From: Cryptomeria japonica
Lineage: Eukaryota; Streptophyta; Pinopsida; Cupressales; Cupressaceae
Direction: 5' to 3'
NCBI RefSeq assembly: GCF_030272615.1
Contig: NC_081405.1
Coordinates: forward strand, 19,614,547-19,678,546
DNA length: 64,000 nucleotides
Shown: in pieces, positions 1-11,856 of the stretch
How positions within the stretch are numbered: the first letter of the stretch is position 1
Layout: each line of letters starts with the position of its first letter
Notes under the pieces: generated by a model
What the model was told of the DNA's origin: nothing
Database searches by the model: none
What the model saw: the letters and a program-made list of their open reading frames with translations, nothing else
Position numbers and translations under genes: made by a program

Positions 1-219
1 AAGTAGTGCATCGGGGTCTAGACAATTATGTATGTGATTAAGGCTCCTACTACCCTCTTAATGATCACCCATGTCTGCACCTGTTGGGACATTGAAATTA
101 ATGGCCAAATGACAGGGTTCTCTCCTGTGGGTGTAGTATCTGTAAGGACTAAACTGCCTACAATGCATGTAAGAAGCCACAAGACCCTCAGGCTGGAAGG
201 GTCATGGCTCTGATACCAC
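1..219 (-). mobile_element. Internal start of a Copia-like retrotransposon with primer binding site
   Basis: On the minus strand, positions 206-219 read as the tRNA-iMet-type primer binding site GTGGTATCAGAGCC, directly after the LTR edge at 220. This is the classic arrangement of plant Ty1/Copia elements, where minus-strand DNA synthesis is primed by initiator methionine tRNA. The element runs off the left edge of the window, so gag and pol are not visible. Short overlapping open frames in this stretch show no recognisable domain. Confidence 0.7.
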
Positions 220-1300
220 TGAAAGATCCCCACTCCAAATTTTACCCAATCTGACCCAAATTAGGATGTTATGTGTAGTGTTTATTTGCTGATAAATCTT
301 TGGCCAGCATATATTTGGATGGGGTTTGACTGGTTTTTGTTTTTGTTTGAGTGGTTGAAGCTTTTATGCAAGATTCTTGAATATAACATAAAGAGATTGC
401 TGATTTAAACTAGTACATTGCATAACCTACAAGGAAGGTAAATAAGTAATTGTCATTTGCTTAAAAGTTCAACATACATACCATTAACTTGAACTCATAA
501 GTCTGATGCAAGTTTCCAGCCCACAAAAAAATGGAAATCAGCTCCAATTAATGTCAAAACCCTAAGTACATGCTAGGGTTTGAAACCCTTCTACCCAATA
601 TAGAGCGCAAGCTGAAATAGAGCTGGAAAAAGATGGAAATGACCTCTAAAAGGTCAGCCATGCAACCGATTGAAGAAACCCTTCCTTCTAACTGATTAAT
701 CTACTCAAAGATTCCCAAAAGAGGCTGCCATATGCACATTAAAGCTGTATTATGATGGAAACTGACACCCGAGGAAATGGGTTTTCGTCCAAATCCCTCA
801 ATTCTTCCAAGAGTTGGCGATCCTGGAAGCCCAAGCTGTTGAAGTTCTCATGCAAGCTGCAGATCTGAAAAATGGAGAGGTAAGAATGAGCCCAAATGTT
901 ATGAAATTCACTTTTTATAAGTCTCCAAGAAGTTCAATCCATGAGGGGTTCTTTTTGGCCTTAAAAACTTAAAATTGAGTTTGAGGGTCTATTTCTCGTT
1001 GACAAAATGGCCCCCTTTTAAAAACAACTTGAGTTACTAGGTAGGGGGGGCACTTTTCACTATTCATCCTTATGTTTCTCTGTTACTATTCACCTTTTAC
1101 TATTCAGATAAGGCCAACTTTAATATTTCAATTTTAACCATAGAAATAACTCCCCATAACCAAGTGGAATACTTGCGAAGCTCCCAAACTGGACTTCACA
1201 ACCCCGGGTTGGGTCCCAAACCACCCTGCTAATCTACGGGACCCCAATAGTAGGTCAATCTCCACCAAAAACCTGAGAGGACTAAGGAGGGGACATTACA
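220..1300 (-). repeat. 5' LTR of the truncated Copia-like element
   Basis: Read on the minus strand the repeat starts with TGTAATGTCCCC at 1300 and ends with GGGGATCTTTCA at 220, immediately followed by the primer binding site. That adjacency fixes it as the 5' LTR of a minus-oriented element. Length is 1,081 bp. Its start is shared with the solo LTRs at 4095, 15524 and 52609, and that link is what supports calling those structures LTRs. No coding region is seen in it. Confidence 0.7.
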
Positions 1301-3445
1301 TAACATTTCTCAAATATAAAGTGTCAAGGTTTAAAATATTAGGCTACAATATGTTTATAGCAAATAATTAAGGAGAAAACTGAAAAATGAATTTATACTA
1401 AGTAATTACAATGGTCCCCTACTTTAACATCAGAAATAGAAGCATTGCACATATGATGCACCCAATATTTTTCTCTGTAATATTCGTCAGTTATTTAGTT
1501 CTACAAAGTAGCATATCGGGCACATCACATGTTCAATGCTTTTATACTATAGTATAGAGTATAGAGTAGCATATTGGTCACATCATGTATTCAATGCTTC
1601 TATTTCTTCTACTAAAATAAGGGACCAGCAACAAGAAAATTGACTATGAAACTTAATAAGGACTTTGCAGCTTTTCTAGCTAATCCGGTCAAATATTCAA
1701 ACAGTAAGGTGTTCATGTAAATGTAGTACTTGATATACTATAATGTTGGCTTAGCTAGCCAAATTATTTGAGTAAATGAGTTATACTATAAGACGATCAA
1801 TAAGCAGATCCTATTGACCAAGAAGCAAGCCATTTACAAGTGCCTACATTTTGTGTTTGTTTCAATCAAAGAATGAAATGCTATTTACCAACCAAAACAA
1901 GAATGACATTGCAAAAAAAAGCTTGATTTGTCTGTATGATGTAGAGGTCGTCAGCAGTAGTGTGGCAAACCCCACAGACTCTCTCACCTTTCACTCTCAC
2001 AATCCCAAGCCTATGAAGGCCTCAACTCACACCAAAATCAAAACTTGAACTTTATCCCTCACAAGGGTTGGCAAACACCTTCACTATGCCCTTAGGGTCT
2101 CACAAGACCTTCCACAACCTTCTTATCCTTGATGGCAACAAGGTTCAACTGGCAATAGACTTCGCCTACCGGCATCGGCAAATACAACAAAGTTCATTCA
2201 CACCAGCAGAAGATTATACCGGTAAATTATAATTGTAGTTTCAACTTTCAAATACCATTTTGGAACTTCTCTCAGACTCCAAAGAACTAGATCTCCAACT
2301 TGCTCCAGTACACCTGTCTACCTATTTGGGTCACAGACCTAGTTGATCAAATTAGGCCTGGGTTACAAAGGAAGTGTACGGGAATGAGACCACAAGGAAG
2401 ATCCAATGCTTCAAAGGGATTGTCTAATGTCTGAATGTACCAATTCAACCATCTAACTCCTAATGTCTGGCATCATGCAATCCATCAATTCTTGACTGTA
2501 CTAGTCTAAACCCTTACAAAGTTTAGGCTAGGGCTTGGTGGTAAAAATACCAATCCAACTCCCCTGAGCTCACCCCTTTGGAATCTCATAATACACCCCC
2601 CTAACTTGCATCCTACCAAAGGCCGTTGAGAGCCAATGACTAGATTGCAAGTTAGGGCCTCACCTTTGCAACGCCCTAGGGAAATTAAGGGTTTTTGGAC
2701 CTGTAGAAGCAAATTATCAATATCTTCCTCCAAACACCACTTCAAGGGGTCAGACCAGATTCATATGAAAGATTATTCAGCATTCTACTGTACCAAGCCA
2801 AAGTTTTACAAAATCATTCAACGTTTTGTACGGACAGTACGGAAAAGTAACAGAATTCAGGGAAAAATCAGATTTGTTTCATTTCCTACTCTCCACCAAA
2901 CTTCTCCAAATCGTTTCGTGCCTTCAACCAACCTTTCTCTTCGGTTGTACAAGCACAAAATAGGCTCCTCTCAACAACCACAACCAACTTTGAAATGGCT
3001 GTGATCATTGGAAAGAAGTTACATTCCAACCGGCAACTTTTCAAAAGTTGCTTTGACAACAATGACAACTTGTATGCAACTTTTGCAACTTTGGATTCCT
3101 AAGCACCTAAACCTTATCAAACATATCTAAGAACATCATTAACCTTTAAAACACCTAAAACAACATTCTAGGATCATAAACACAAATTTCATGATTCAAG
3201 CCCACATGGCCTAATAGACCTCTAGGCTTATATGTGAACCTGAGAGGTTATTGACCATACAAAGGCATTTTATTACATCTAGGTTGATCCTTGAGATCCA
3301 ACCCATTATGGCAACATAAGTAAACACAAAACAAACACTAGACACCCCTAATGGCATGAAAACACCATGAAAAGAAGAGGTGCCCTGCACCACTGTATAT
3401 CACTGAGAAAGACTTGTGTTTTGAAACTGAATTTTTGCTACATAC
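1301..3445. other. Intergenic, unassigned, no supported gene
   Basis: This stretch holds only short open frames without recognisable domains, in moderately AT-rich sequence. Between about 1,940 and 3,210 the text (CT-rich, with repeated CTCACA-type words) has the feel of decayed transposon sequence, but I see no defined ends or target duplication. Confidence 0.4.
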
Positions 3446-3630
3446 ATAGGCTAGACCAATCGCTGAGAGTGCAAGCCCACTCCCAATAAGTAAGCGCCGT
3501 GCAACAATTTCCTTTGAATTATCTTCTATGGGAGAACTGCCTATTTGTGTCCTTTCTGACGGTGCACCCTTTGAGAGAAATAACTCGGCTTCTGAGAGAC
3601 CCCATTTGCTAGGCTGTTCCACTTCTGTAC
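3446..3630 (-). CDS. Probable internal exon of an unrecognised nuclear gene
   Basis: A 185-bp open segment on the minus strand is bounded by a good plant acceptor (GATGTCAG at the 3630/3631 edge) and a consensus donor (GTATGT at 3445-3440). It encodes 61 residues after a split codon: a polar stretch with SKWGLSEAELFLSKGAPSE, then an acidic segment, then ARRLLIGSGLALSAIGLAY, which reads as one membrane segment with a positively charged flank. Entry phase is 1 and exit phase is 0. The mix of a polar N-terminal part and a short Gly/Ala/Leu helix would fit an organelle membrane protein, but that is inference. I do not recognise the family, and partner exons are not visible nearby. The continuous open frame extends beyond both splice sites (to about 3338 and 3649), so the exon limits are a judgement. 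Confidence 0.45.
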
Positions 3631-4094
3631 CTGACATCAAAAGTGGCACATTATTAATTTAAAATTTATTAGAATCACCTATATGGAACTATTTTAAATA
3701 CACACGTCAAAATTCAAGTATTCTTAAAAATGTACATAATGTAGTAAAAAAGGTAGTGTCAAATGATTCAAAAATTCAAAGAACATAGAACAAAGGATAG
3801 AAAAGCAAGCTAAAAGGTCATATTACAATGCACTGAAAATGGTAAGAGACCTATTTTTTCTATAATCAAAGAAAGGAAATTGTTTCATATTTATGGAATA
3901 GCAATAAAACTACTGATGTGAGTTACGTCATAAGAAATTATCTGACTACAGTAAGCAGACATTGCACGTATGACTAATTAATGTAGCATTTATGCTCTTC
4001 AATGATAGGATTGGTAAGAAATGAAGAAATGCTTATATGGTAAACACTTGCAATCAATCATATGGTCTCAAAACAGCCCCAAGGAATGGACCCT
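3631..4094. other. AT-rich intergenic or intron sequence
   Basis: No open frame or repeat boundary of note. It lies upstream (in the minus sense) of the candidate exon and could be its intron. It ends with the 5-bp target duplication ACCCT at 4090-4094. Confidence 0.4.
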
Positions 4095-5850
4095 TGTAAT
4101 GTCCCCTTTTGAGATTTATCATAATTCAGTCCTGGGACATCAATTTTAATTAATAGTGAGAGTTGTAATATATTAATAAATATAGTTTTGCCAAAACTGA
4201 ATATATTTCATTATAACATTTAACTTAAATTTGTAAGATTAGCTTGGAAGTTAGAACTTATCTTCACAAATAATGCTATTAATCCACCAATCTGGAATAG
4301 GTCTGTAACAATGCTCTCTTCTTAAATTTGCTATGTTGGAGATCTTTTTATTTCCCCCTTAAACTGTCCATATTCTCTTTATGAATTTGATGTGAAGTTC
4401 CTCTTATATCTGCTTTGGATCTATTTTTTTTACTCCCTCAAATATTATTTCCTTAAAAAACGGGACTGCTAGTTGTATATGAGATATATTTTCTTTGCAC
4501 TTCCTTAAATTATCCCCTAAGAATTGCAGCACCCTTACAAATAAACTTTTAAGACAAAGCCTATCTCATTCTTAACCAAGAATGGTTTGTTTAATGTTTA
4601 ACAAACGCATAATTATGAATACGGTCCTTTTCCTTTATTCAATATACTAACTTAAATGCTGCCTTTTTTTGTCATCACCACTGCTTGTGCTTATTTGTTT
4701 TCACATTAACAAATCATACCTTATTAATCGCTGCTTAATAAAGGTAATTGACCTTGCAAAATTTAGCCATCACCATCGCTGCGACTTTAATTGATAACAA
4801 TTTCATTGCTCGTTAATTGACTATCGTTATTGATGCTGATAAGTCATTTTTTTCTTATGAATTGATATTGCTACATTGAACACTGGATTTCGCTGCTTCT
4901 TGACCTCTGTGAAGTTAATTGTTATTCCTTTATTATTGCTCCGTACTTGACCCAACGATCAATCAGATTTGGGCTATGTAGACAGCGATAAGACTTGGTT
5001 CTGTATAAGTCTTTGGTACCATATCTTCTGTAGATGCTGAGACTTTATTCATCTCTTTGTAGTGCTTTCACCCTTGTCAAGAATCGGATAAAGAGTTCTT
5101 CCATGTTTATTGCTTGGATATCCATGATTCACTGTAGGAAGATTATCATAGACGTCCTTCCTCCCCTCCTAGAATGAGGTCAACTCTCATTTTATATCTT
5201 ACTAATCGAATAGTTGCATCCATAAGATTTGAAAGACATATCCCTCCATTAGTTACCTCTTTCTAATACATCGCATCTCTCCATAGTTAATGGTTATTAG
5301 TTAATCTTGTCCATGATTATCTATTCAAATTGTAACTTTTCTTTACAACACAATAGATCAGTTTGTAAATGAATTTGCCTTCCTTAATCGCTGACCACTT
5401 CAATATTATTAGTCATGATGGTCTCAGCTCATCTTTATAGTTATTAATATAATCACTGCTTAGTCTGATCGTTGACTGTTGTTATCATATTGATTTCGTC
5501 TTTATCTTATAATTGTTTCATAGTCATTCAAATTGCTGCCCATGATATTACCATTGAAGAATGGAATGTGAATCGTCGATTGTCTTCCTTCATTGATATC
5601 TAGTTGTTACTGTTAACCGATAATTAGTTATCATCGGATCTTCTTATTATGAGTCTCCTTGGTTAGCATAAAAATGATTTCTGTTTAAGGGTAAGGTAGA
5701 TTATCGAGTTGTATATTATTGCACCATATTTAATATGAATTAGTCTTCCAATAAAGATCTCTTGATTCATTCTGCAATTTTGTCTCTTTTAGAGACTTCA
5801 CCAAATTGCAGAAGTACTAACTATGTAAGGCTGAATTTGGGGACATTACA
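4095..5850 (+). repeat. Solo LTR (family A), TSD ACCCT
   Basis: The unit starts TGTAATGTCCCC and ends GGGGACATTACA, so its ends form a perfect 12-bp inverted pair. ACCCT flanks it on both sides (4090-4094 and 5851-5855). Length is 1,756 bp, and it contains no open frame of note, no primer binding site and no second LTR. This is the expected scar of recombination between the two LTRs of a retrotransposon. The body is AT-rich with recurring ATTGATTGCT/GTTATTGAT-like words. Orientation is assigned from similarity of the TGTAATGTCCCC end to the Copia LTR at 220-1300. Confidence 0.85.
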
Positions 5851-5855
5851 ACCCT

Positions 5856-6702
5856 ATGTTCAAGAAAGAAACTAGAATAATTAAAAAAATAACCAAACAA
5901 GACTTCCAAATAGTTTGCTAATAAGGATTGAAAAATTATTGTCAGAATGACCCTTTGTGATCCAGCAACATGATGAAAGATAACAGAGCAATTATGGGAT
6001 ATTTGTACAGATCAACCAGATTACAATGCAGTGTGTCTCTTATCTGTTTTCTTATCATTCATCCTGATGATGAATACAAAGGCTGGTTGTGAACATCAAT
6101 TTTTCAGTCCTTATTAACAGTTTATACAGAATTCTTTTTGCTTTACATAATGGATTGCAGAAGCTTGGGCTATTTGATAATTAACAAAACTAATTTTGAA
6201 TTTGTAAATGGGCAAACAACATTTGAGTGTGCGAATACCAAATAGCATACAATAAAAACTAAACTACAAAGGCCAGTAAGACTTTATGAGATAGAGATAT
6301 ATTCCTTTTTGAAAGTATCTGATTTTGCAGGTGTTTTTAATCACAATTCTCTTATTCAGGAATGCAATTAGTCTTTCAAAATCTGTTGGATCATATGTTA
6401 TGCCCAAAATTTCTCCATTTTGATTTTCCCTTTGTTCTACTGATAAGCGACTAGCAAGTTAAAAATGTCAACAACATTTTCAAAGATTGACCGATGTACG
6501 CTAGAGTCCATTCATGCATAACTGAAGTAGCAGCCCATCTGTTGGAATTATTACTTCAAAAAAATTCCAGCAAGCTCGTGCTGAATGGTAGCACACCTAA
6601 TGCAATGTCAACCTTTTATGGTCAAATGGAATTACCAAGACTTTCATCATTGATTCTTAAATTTTAAGTCTCTCATTTCTTAAAAGGTCTTGTGTTGGTA
6701 TG
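5856..6702. other. Intergenic, no supported feature
   Basis: AT-rich sequence without a convincing open frame, splice-bounded exon or repeat edge. Confidence 0.4.
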
Positions 6703-7315
6703 TGTTATGTCAAAAACATACACGCCCCATTACAAATGGGGACCCCCACTTTTTCGCTTGCTAGATTAGCGTTTTTTCTTAGCTTGGCAATAGTTTGTCC
6801 TTTAGCCTTTGTTTGTGAGAAGGGTTTATGTTTTGTTAGTTCAAAAGAGTGTGTTGATTGTCCTTGAAGTGACTTAGAGTGCAAAGTTTGTCCTTTGGGT
6901 GTGATCAAGTCATGAATTCAAGTTTTGAGTATGGAATTCATGAATGTGTCAAGATTGAGGATTGATGGCAAAATTGTGTGAAATGTCAAATCTTGCCCAA
7001 AATGCTAAAAGTTGTCAATCTTGTCAATGTTGCAAAATGTTGTCACAATTGTCAAAGTGCAAAAAAGTTGCAAATGTTGTCAAGAGGATTTAGGATTTTG
7101 AAATTGCTAAGTATGTTGTCACAATTGTCAAAGTGCAAAGAAGTTACAAATATTGTCAGGGAATGTTGTCAAGAGGATTTAAGATTTTGAAATTGCTAAG
7201 TGTTGAGAATGATGAGATTTTTAAGGATGAAATGTTTTGACAAGTAAAATTCCTTGTCAAGGTCGGATTTTCCAACCTTGACAGGATATGAATAAGGTGA
7301 ATTTTATGAAAGTCT
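6703..7315 (+). repeat. 5' fragment of an LTR-D copy
   Basis: It begins TGTTATGTCAAAAACATACACGCC and then has the CCCCATTACAAATGGGGACCCCC signature found at the start of every LTR-D in this window (7316, 8547, 24994, 30652). The matching CAACA end is absent: after about 600 bp the sequence meets the next LTR-D start at 7316. It is therefore a 3'-truncated copy. It contains a 76-bp tandem duplication listed separately. Confidence 0.55.
7038..7205. repeat. Imperfect tandem duplication, period about 76 bp
   Basis: A unit beginning TGTTGTCACAATTGTCAAAG occurs at 7038 and again at 7114. Both copies continue into AAGAGGATTTARGATTTTG and AAATTGCTAAGT. The second copy carries an extra dozen bases near 7157-7168. 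It lies inside the truncated LTR-D fragment. Confidence 0.7.
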
Positions 7316-8300
7316 TGTTGTGACATTTTCACACATCGCCCCATTGCAAATGGGGACCCCCTACCTCTTAGGCCCACTCGATCTTTTGGTTGTGTTTCTC
7401 TAGGTCTTTTCGCAACAATCCCTTCAATCTCCTCGATCTGCAATTGTTTTGGGGTGAATTTGATCAAGCCTACAAGTTGTTTGAGCAAATTTTGCTAAGT
7501 CTGGAACTTGTTTTGCCTATTTTAGGGTTTTGCCCTTCAGACTTAGATTTGGGGTCTTTTCCTTAGGGTTTTGAAAAAACTGAGCATTGCATTGGAATCA
7601 GGACCCTTCAAGGAAGCTAACAATGAAATTTGAGCGAATTTTAAGCAACTTTCTATTTTTAGAAACTTCCTATTTTTAGGGATTTCACTGCCTCCCGGAT
7701 TGTCTTTATTTTGCCAAAAATCAAACTTACTATTTTAGCAATTTCTATTTTTAGTAAGTGTTATCCTGTCCTATTTTACCCTAATCTTAACATTCTGAAG
7801 TACTTACTATTATAGTAAGTCTATTTTTGACAAGTTCTTCTCAGGCAGGGGGTTGGCACTGAAGACAAAACATTCCTGAACATTTCTAAATCTGGAACAT
7901 TTTTGTGCAGGTACCAAATTTGCAAATTGGTCAAAAATTTGGTGTTTGGAAGGCTTTTGGCATTTAGCCTTATTCTTATTTTGTATCCCACCACAGAATT
8001 TGGAGAGAAACATTGACTTAGCAGATATCTAAGATTCCTAAAGTCCTTAATGCCAAATTTGGGGAGAGGGTCAAGATTGACCATTGTATGTTGAAGTTTT
8101 TACAATCTCTCCCATCTCCAAACTTTATTCTAAGATGAGGTTTGATCTTTGAGTTAAGACTTATAGGCTTGCATCTTTACTTCTTTAGCTCTTGGATGAG
8201 TTTTAAATTCCATCTTCTCTTCATTCACCTTATTCTCTTCATGTTTAGACTTCACCTTATGTTCCATTCCCCATGCCCTCTCACTCCTAGAGTGCAATGT
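7316..8300 (+). repeat. LTR-D fragment, 5' (U3) part
   Basis: It starts TGTTGTGACATTTTCACACATCGCC and runs parallel to the 5' part of the intact LTR-D at 30652: the same order of the CCCCATTGCAAATGGGGACCCCC block, the GGCCCACTCGATCTTTTGG block, the AACTGAGCAT..GGAATCAGGACCCTTCAAGG block and the CTATTTTTAG palindrome cluster. No CAACA end is found, so it is truncated. The right limit is approximate. Confidence 0.6.
7653..7815 (+). promoter_or_regulatory. Cluster of CArG-like CTATTTTTAG sites in LTR-D
   Basis: Exact CTATTTTTAG occurs at 7653-7662, 7670-7679 and 7745-7754, with near matches CTATTTTAG at 7730 and CTATTATAG at 7807. Several are framed as CTTACTA..TAGTAAG, giving a near-palindrome of about 18 bp. 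CTA(A/T)4TAG is the MEF2-type consensus and falls in the C(A/T)8G class bound by some plant MADS-domain proteins. Binding itself is inference. The cluster recurs at the equivalent place in the LTR-D at 30652. Confidence 0.5.
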
Positions 8301-8394
8301 AAGTAGCCCCAGGATAGACCCAATGAAGCCTTATGGTTCAATGCCCAAATCCTAAATGACCTCCTCGGGGCTATTCAAATTGCTACAATAACCA

Positions 8395-8451
8395 GCGAAC
8401 CAAACAAAACAAAGGGCAGTCCCTGTCGAAGACGGGGTGTGTGTGTGCAAC
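8395..8451 (-). repeat. 5' edge of a minus-oriented LTR-D fragment
   Basis: Read on the minus strand from 8451 the sequence is TGTTGCACACACACACCCCG followed by a TCTTCGACAGGGACTGCCC block. This matches the LTR-D start at 24994 (TGTTGCGCCTTGCACACACACCCC, then a GACAAGGACCCCC block). The remainder of this copy to the left is not clearly delimited. Confidence 0.4.
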
Positions 8452-8546
8452 ACAATAGGTCCAATACCTTATGAGAGAGTTGTCATGTCCCCATCTTTGA
8501 ACTAGAAAACAACAAGCAGGTTGTATATTTTTTGTAAAGTAGTACA

Positions 8547-11145
8547 TGTGCGTTATGCACACCCACCCCGCCTGTGACGAGGACCCCCTTTTTGGCCTTA
8601 GTCCGCTCCATGAGATAGAGGCTCATGTTTGAAACCGCATCTGCAAATACCAACAAAACTCCCTACAATCATCTGATATTTGCCAAGTATAGTCTAAGCT
8701 TGAAAGTAGGCTCGAAGTTGCGAATCATAGAGATGAAGGATGGCAAAATCGTAGGTCGCTGTCAGGTCCAAAATCACCGGAAATATCCTGAGCAAAGGCC
8801 ATGTTCAATATCAGTGGGTCGAAGAAAAGTATTGAGGTTCGTGTGTTTGAAAGCAATTGCACATTCCTCTCAAAATGTCAAGCAAAACGCCCCCAACGCC
8901 AAAGGTAGCACAATGAAGCCTTCCAATGTTTTCAAATGCCTTCAAATCGCTGAATTTGTCCCCCATTTCGTGCAAAATACCTTGCAAACCCGAAAACTCC
9001 CCAAAATCCCAAATAAAGGGCTCTGTGTTTCAATTTCAACTTCAAGTGAAATCTAGCCTTCTAATCCTGTAAAAATCCCAAGTTGATGCCACAGAAAGGG
9101 AAGTTCGTCATTTTTGTTTTTTTTGCAAGATGCCAATTAAAGTCGTGCATTTTCCTTCGAATGGCTGAATTTTGCAAAGTGCAAAGGAGTGGCCATTTAA
9201 AAGAAATTCGTGTATTTATGTACAAAGCCCGAATTCTCATGAGCAAAAGGTTGTGAGTTTTTGTGATGAGGGCATCCTCACATTTCTTTTTAGTCTAAGT
9301 ATTTGCCAGAGAGAGGTCGTGCATTTGGTATGAAAGGGCCAAATTTTATCCTTTAAGGTGTCGAATGTTGAGTTAAAAGAAAATAGAGAGGAGGGGTTTT
9401 GAAATGACAAGTGACTTTTCACAAAATGCCTATAAAGGCCGAGTTTTCTCCAAAATAGTAAAATGCGTTTAAAAAGAAAGCAAAATCGCACCATTTTAAC
9501 AAAGTAGCCGAATTTCATTTGGAGCACATGAAGAGGTTTAAGTTCGACAATTTCCACCCCTTTTACAAGGAAAGAACAAAAGAAAATCGCACAAAACTTA
9601 GAAAATTCACGAGTTTTATAATAGGCTAGTTAGGCGTTTAAAACTAACGGATGAAATCACACAATTAGCCTCAAATAGCCGAACTTAAAAGGAGGCGTTT
9701 AAAGCAAAATCGCACATTTCTATTAAAAAGACCGAGTTTCCCATTCATCGAATCGACCACATAAAAGGAGAAAAGAGGGATTCAAATTAATTTAAAAGTG
9801 AATATTTTTATGTTTCCCTCTTATTTGAAACAAAGCCCGACATTGCCTAAATTTAATATTTGTTAAATTTATTTAATTTTGTGAATAGATTGATTCAAGT
9901 CGAAATTAATTGTTTGAAGCTCAAATTGAAGACCTGATCACAATCTAATACCAAAGACAAAGAACACTCAGAATGCAACAAGTGTATGCATTCTCATAAA
10001 TGCACAATTGGAATTAATTCCAAAAAATCAGTTTAAAAACTGAAATGCTTCATTGTAAAAGGACTGCATGTGGGCCCCATCTAATGTATTTAAAATGAGG
10101 GGACACAGGTCAGTTATTTCCCAGCTACCTAATTGACCAAATTGATGTCAAATAGTGGTCGATAGCTGAGGAAAGTGGTTGGGAGGATAGCTGAGAGTAA
10201 CTAGGCATGGGTTAAAGTTGGCAGGCTTCTAGAAGGCCATTTGCAGCCATTGGATGTAGTCAATCCTAGCCTCTGGTTCAATTTGTAAAATCTATAAAAG
10301 GCGAGATGCCTCTCATTGTAAAAAGTTAGAAGAAGTTAGATTTTTAGACTCTTAGAGGTTAGAATTAGTTTGATTTTAGGAGTTAGATGCAATTTGCAGA
10401 TTAAAAATAGAGTAGAGCTGCTGAAGAAATTGTTGTAATGGTAGTTGAAGCAAATATATGAACATTGAAACATGGTGTTTGTTGTCTTTGTTTTCTTTTG
10501 TTTGCATGGTTTCTTTCCAGCTGGTTAATTAGAGTTCAATGATTTCAATGGCAAAATGTGGGGGGGTATTTGATGCATTTCAGGTTCATACCATTGAGGA
10601 TCTGTTGATTGTAGGTCACCGTGCATGGTTAGTGTGAATCCAAAAACTATGCTTAGTTCAACTGTAGGTGTTTGTTTTTAGGCTATGTCAGAATTGGGTG
10701 CCTAGATGAATCCCCATAGTCTGAAAATCCATTTATCCTTTGGAGTTTGCACCTTTCTTGTCGAGTTGTGAGGGTGTCTTTGGCGAAACAAAAACTGGTT
10801 TATTGAAATCTGTCTACCCACAGCACTAGTCATTCCTATCATTGCACTTAAGATCCTTAAAATCTTCTCTTTTTCTTTTATTTCCTCGTCCGAGAATCGC
10901 AACATCTTTGGATGCAGACCAACTTGTTGTGAACATAAGGCCCCTTGTGTTACCAGCAAAACACATCAAACCGTTGAGCTATCCCGCAGTCATGACCTGA
11001 CATTTGGAACCTTGAAGTTGTCCCCTTTGATATCTTAAACAGCATTAGAGATGCCTTACACAAGAGAGGATAGGATACTCAGCAAGAACATTCTATTCTA
11101 CGTTGACCGGATGGAGTTGGTTATCCAACTTTAGCCATGTCAACA
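8547..11145 (+). repeat. Short LTR-D solo LTR nested in LTR-A
   Basis: It starts TGTGCGTTATGCACACCCACCCC and ends AGCCATGTCAACA. GTACA (8542-8546) and ATACA (11146-11150) flank it, a target duplication with one G/A difference. Length is 2,599 bp. The 5' part matches other LTR-D starts. The 3' part, including the CAGCAAAACACATCAAACC and GAGAGGATAGGATAC blocks, matches the minus-strand LTR-D end at 40508-40740 and the end at 36931. Unlike the 30652 copy it has no room for the 3.3-kb internal gene, and no homologous frame is seen in it. An open frame at 8625-9056 shows no similarity I recognise. Confidence 0.75.
10292..10300 (+). promoter_or_regulatory. TATA box of the short LTR-D
   Basis: TCTATAAAAGG lies about 850 bp before the LTR end, followed by GATGCCTCTCATTGTAA. 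The equivalent boxes in other LTR-D copies lie at 36125 and near 51620 (TACAAAAGGGCATGCCCTC), at similar distances from the CAACA end. This supports it as the U3/R boundary promoter. Confidence 0.5.
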
Positions 11146-11856
11146 ATACACATTGAGGAGATCATCTTATTCCCATAAGGAGTAAGACAAGTAAGAGATT
11201 GATATATTATCCATCCATCAAGGCATAAAGACTTACAAGCATCCAAATTCTCATGATGATGACCTTGTTAAACAACTGTCCTACTCATACAAGATCATAA
11301 CCATGCATCGATCAAATACAATCAACATAACCAATATAGAGGCATAATCACTGAGTCAGCATGGAGAGAATACATATTGAAACAATGACTATAAGGTTGA
11401 GGTCAATCTCTCTTCATCTAAAAGATTATATATAATATATCCATTCCTCATTACCTCTGCCAGCAGAGGAAGTATCGAAGAAGATCAGAGCATGACTCAA
11501 AACTATGCAATACTCAACGTTCAATCTGAATGGATATAACAACAGTCAGCATGATGATAATCAGAACAATATCCTTATGAGCATATCGATCCAATATCTT
11601 TTGACCAGATTGAGTTATCATATCGATGCATGAGGAGGATCAACAAAGATGAAATAAAGTAAGTAATAATTTATCTATGTGCCAAATACTCAAGGCTGAT
11701 AAGCATCCAAACAGAATGAATATAGCACCATTAGAATCGATGATGGATGGAGACTATTAAACTTTGAGGATATGGTAGGTAGATCGGTGAGTGGTAAACA
11801 GTCAGACTAAGAAATATACATGTGAAGAGATTAATGACATTGATAATAATCTAAGT

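Noticed and set aside
6705-6908. 67-codon minus-strand frame
   Set aside because: Antisense to the LTR-D start, without any domain or splice context.
8625-9056. 143-codon plus frame in the short LTR-D
   Set aside because: It occupies a similar place to the gene in the long LTR-D, but none of that gene's motifs are present, so it is not a copy of it.
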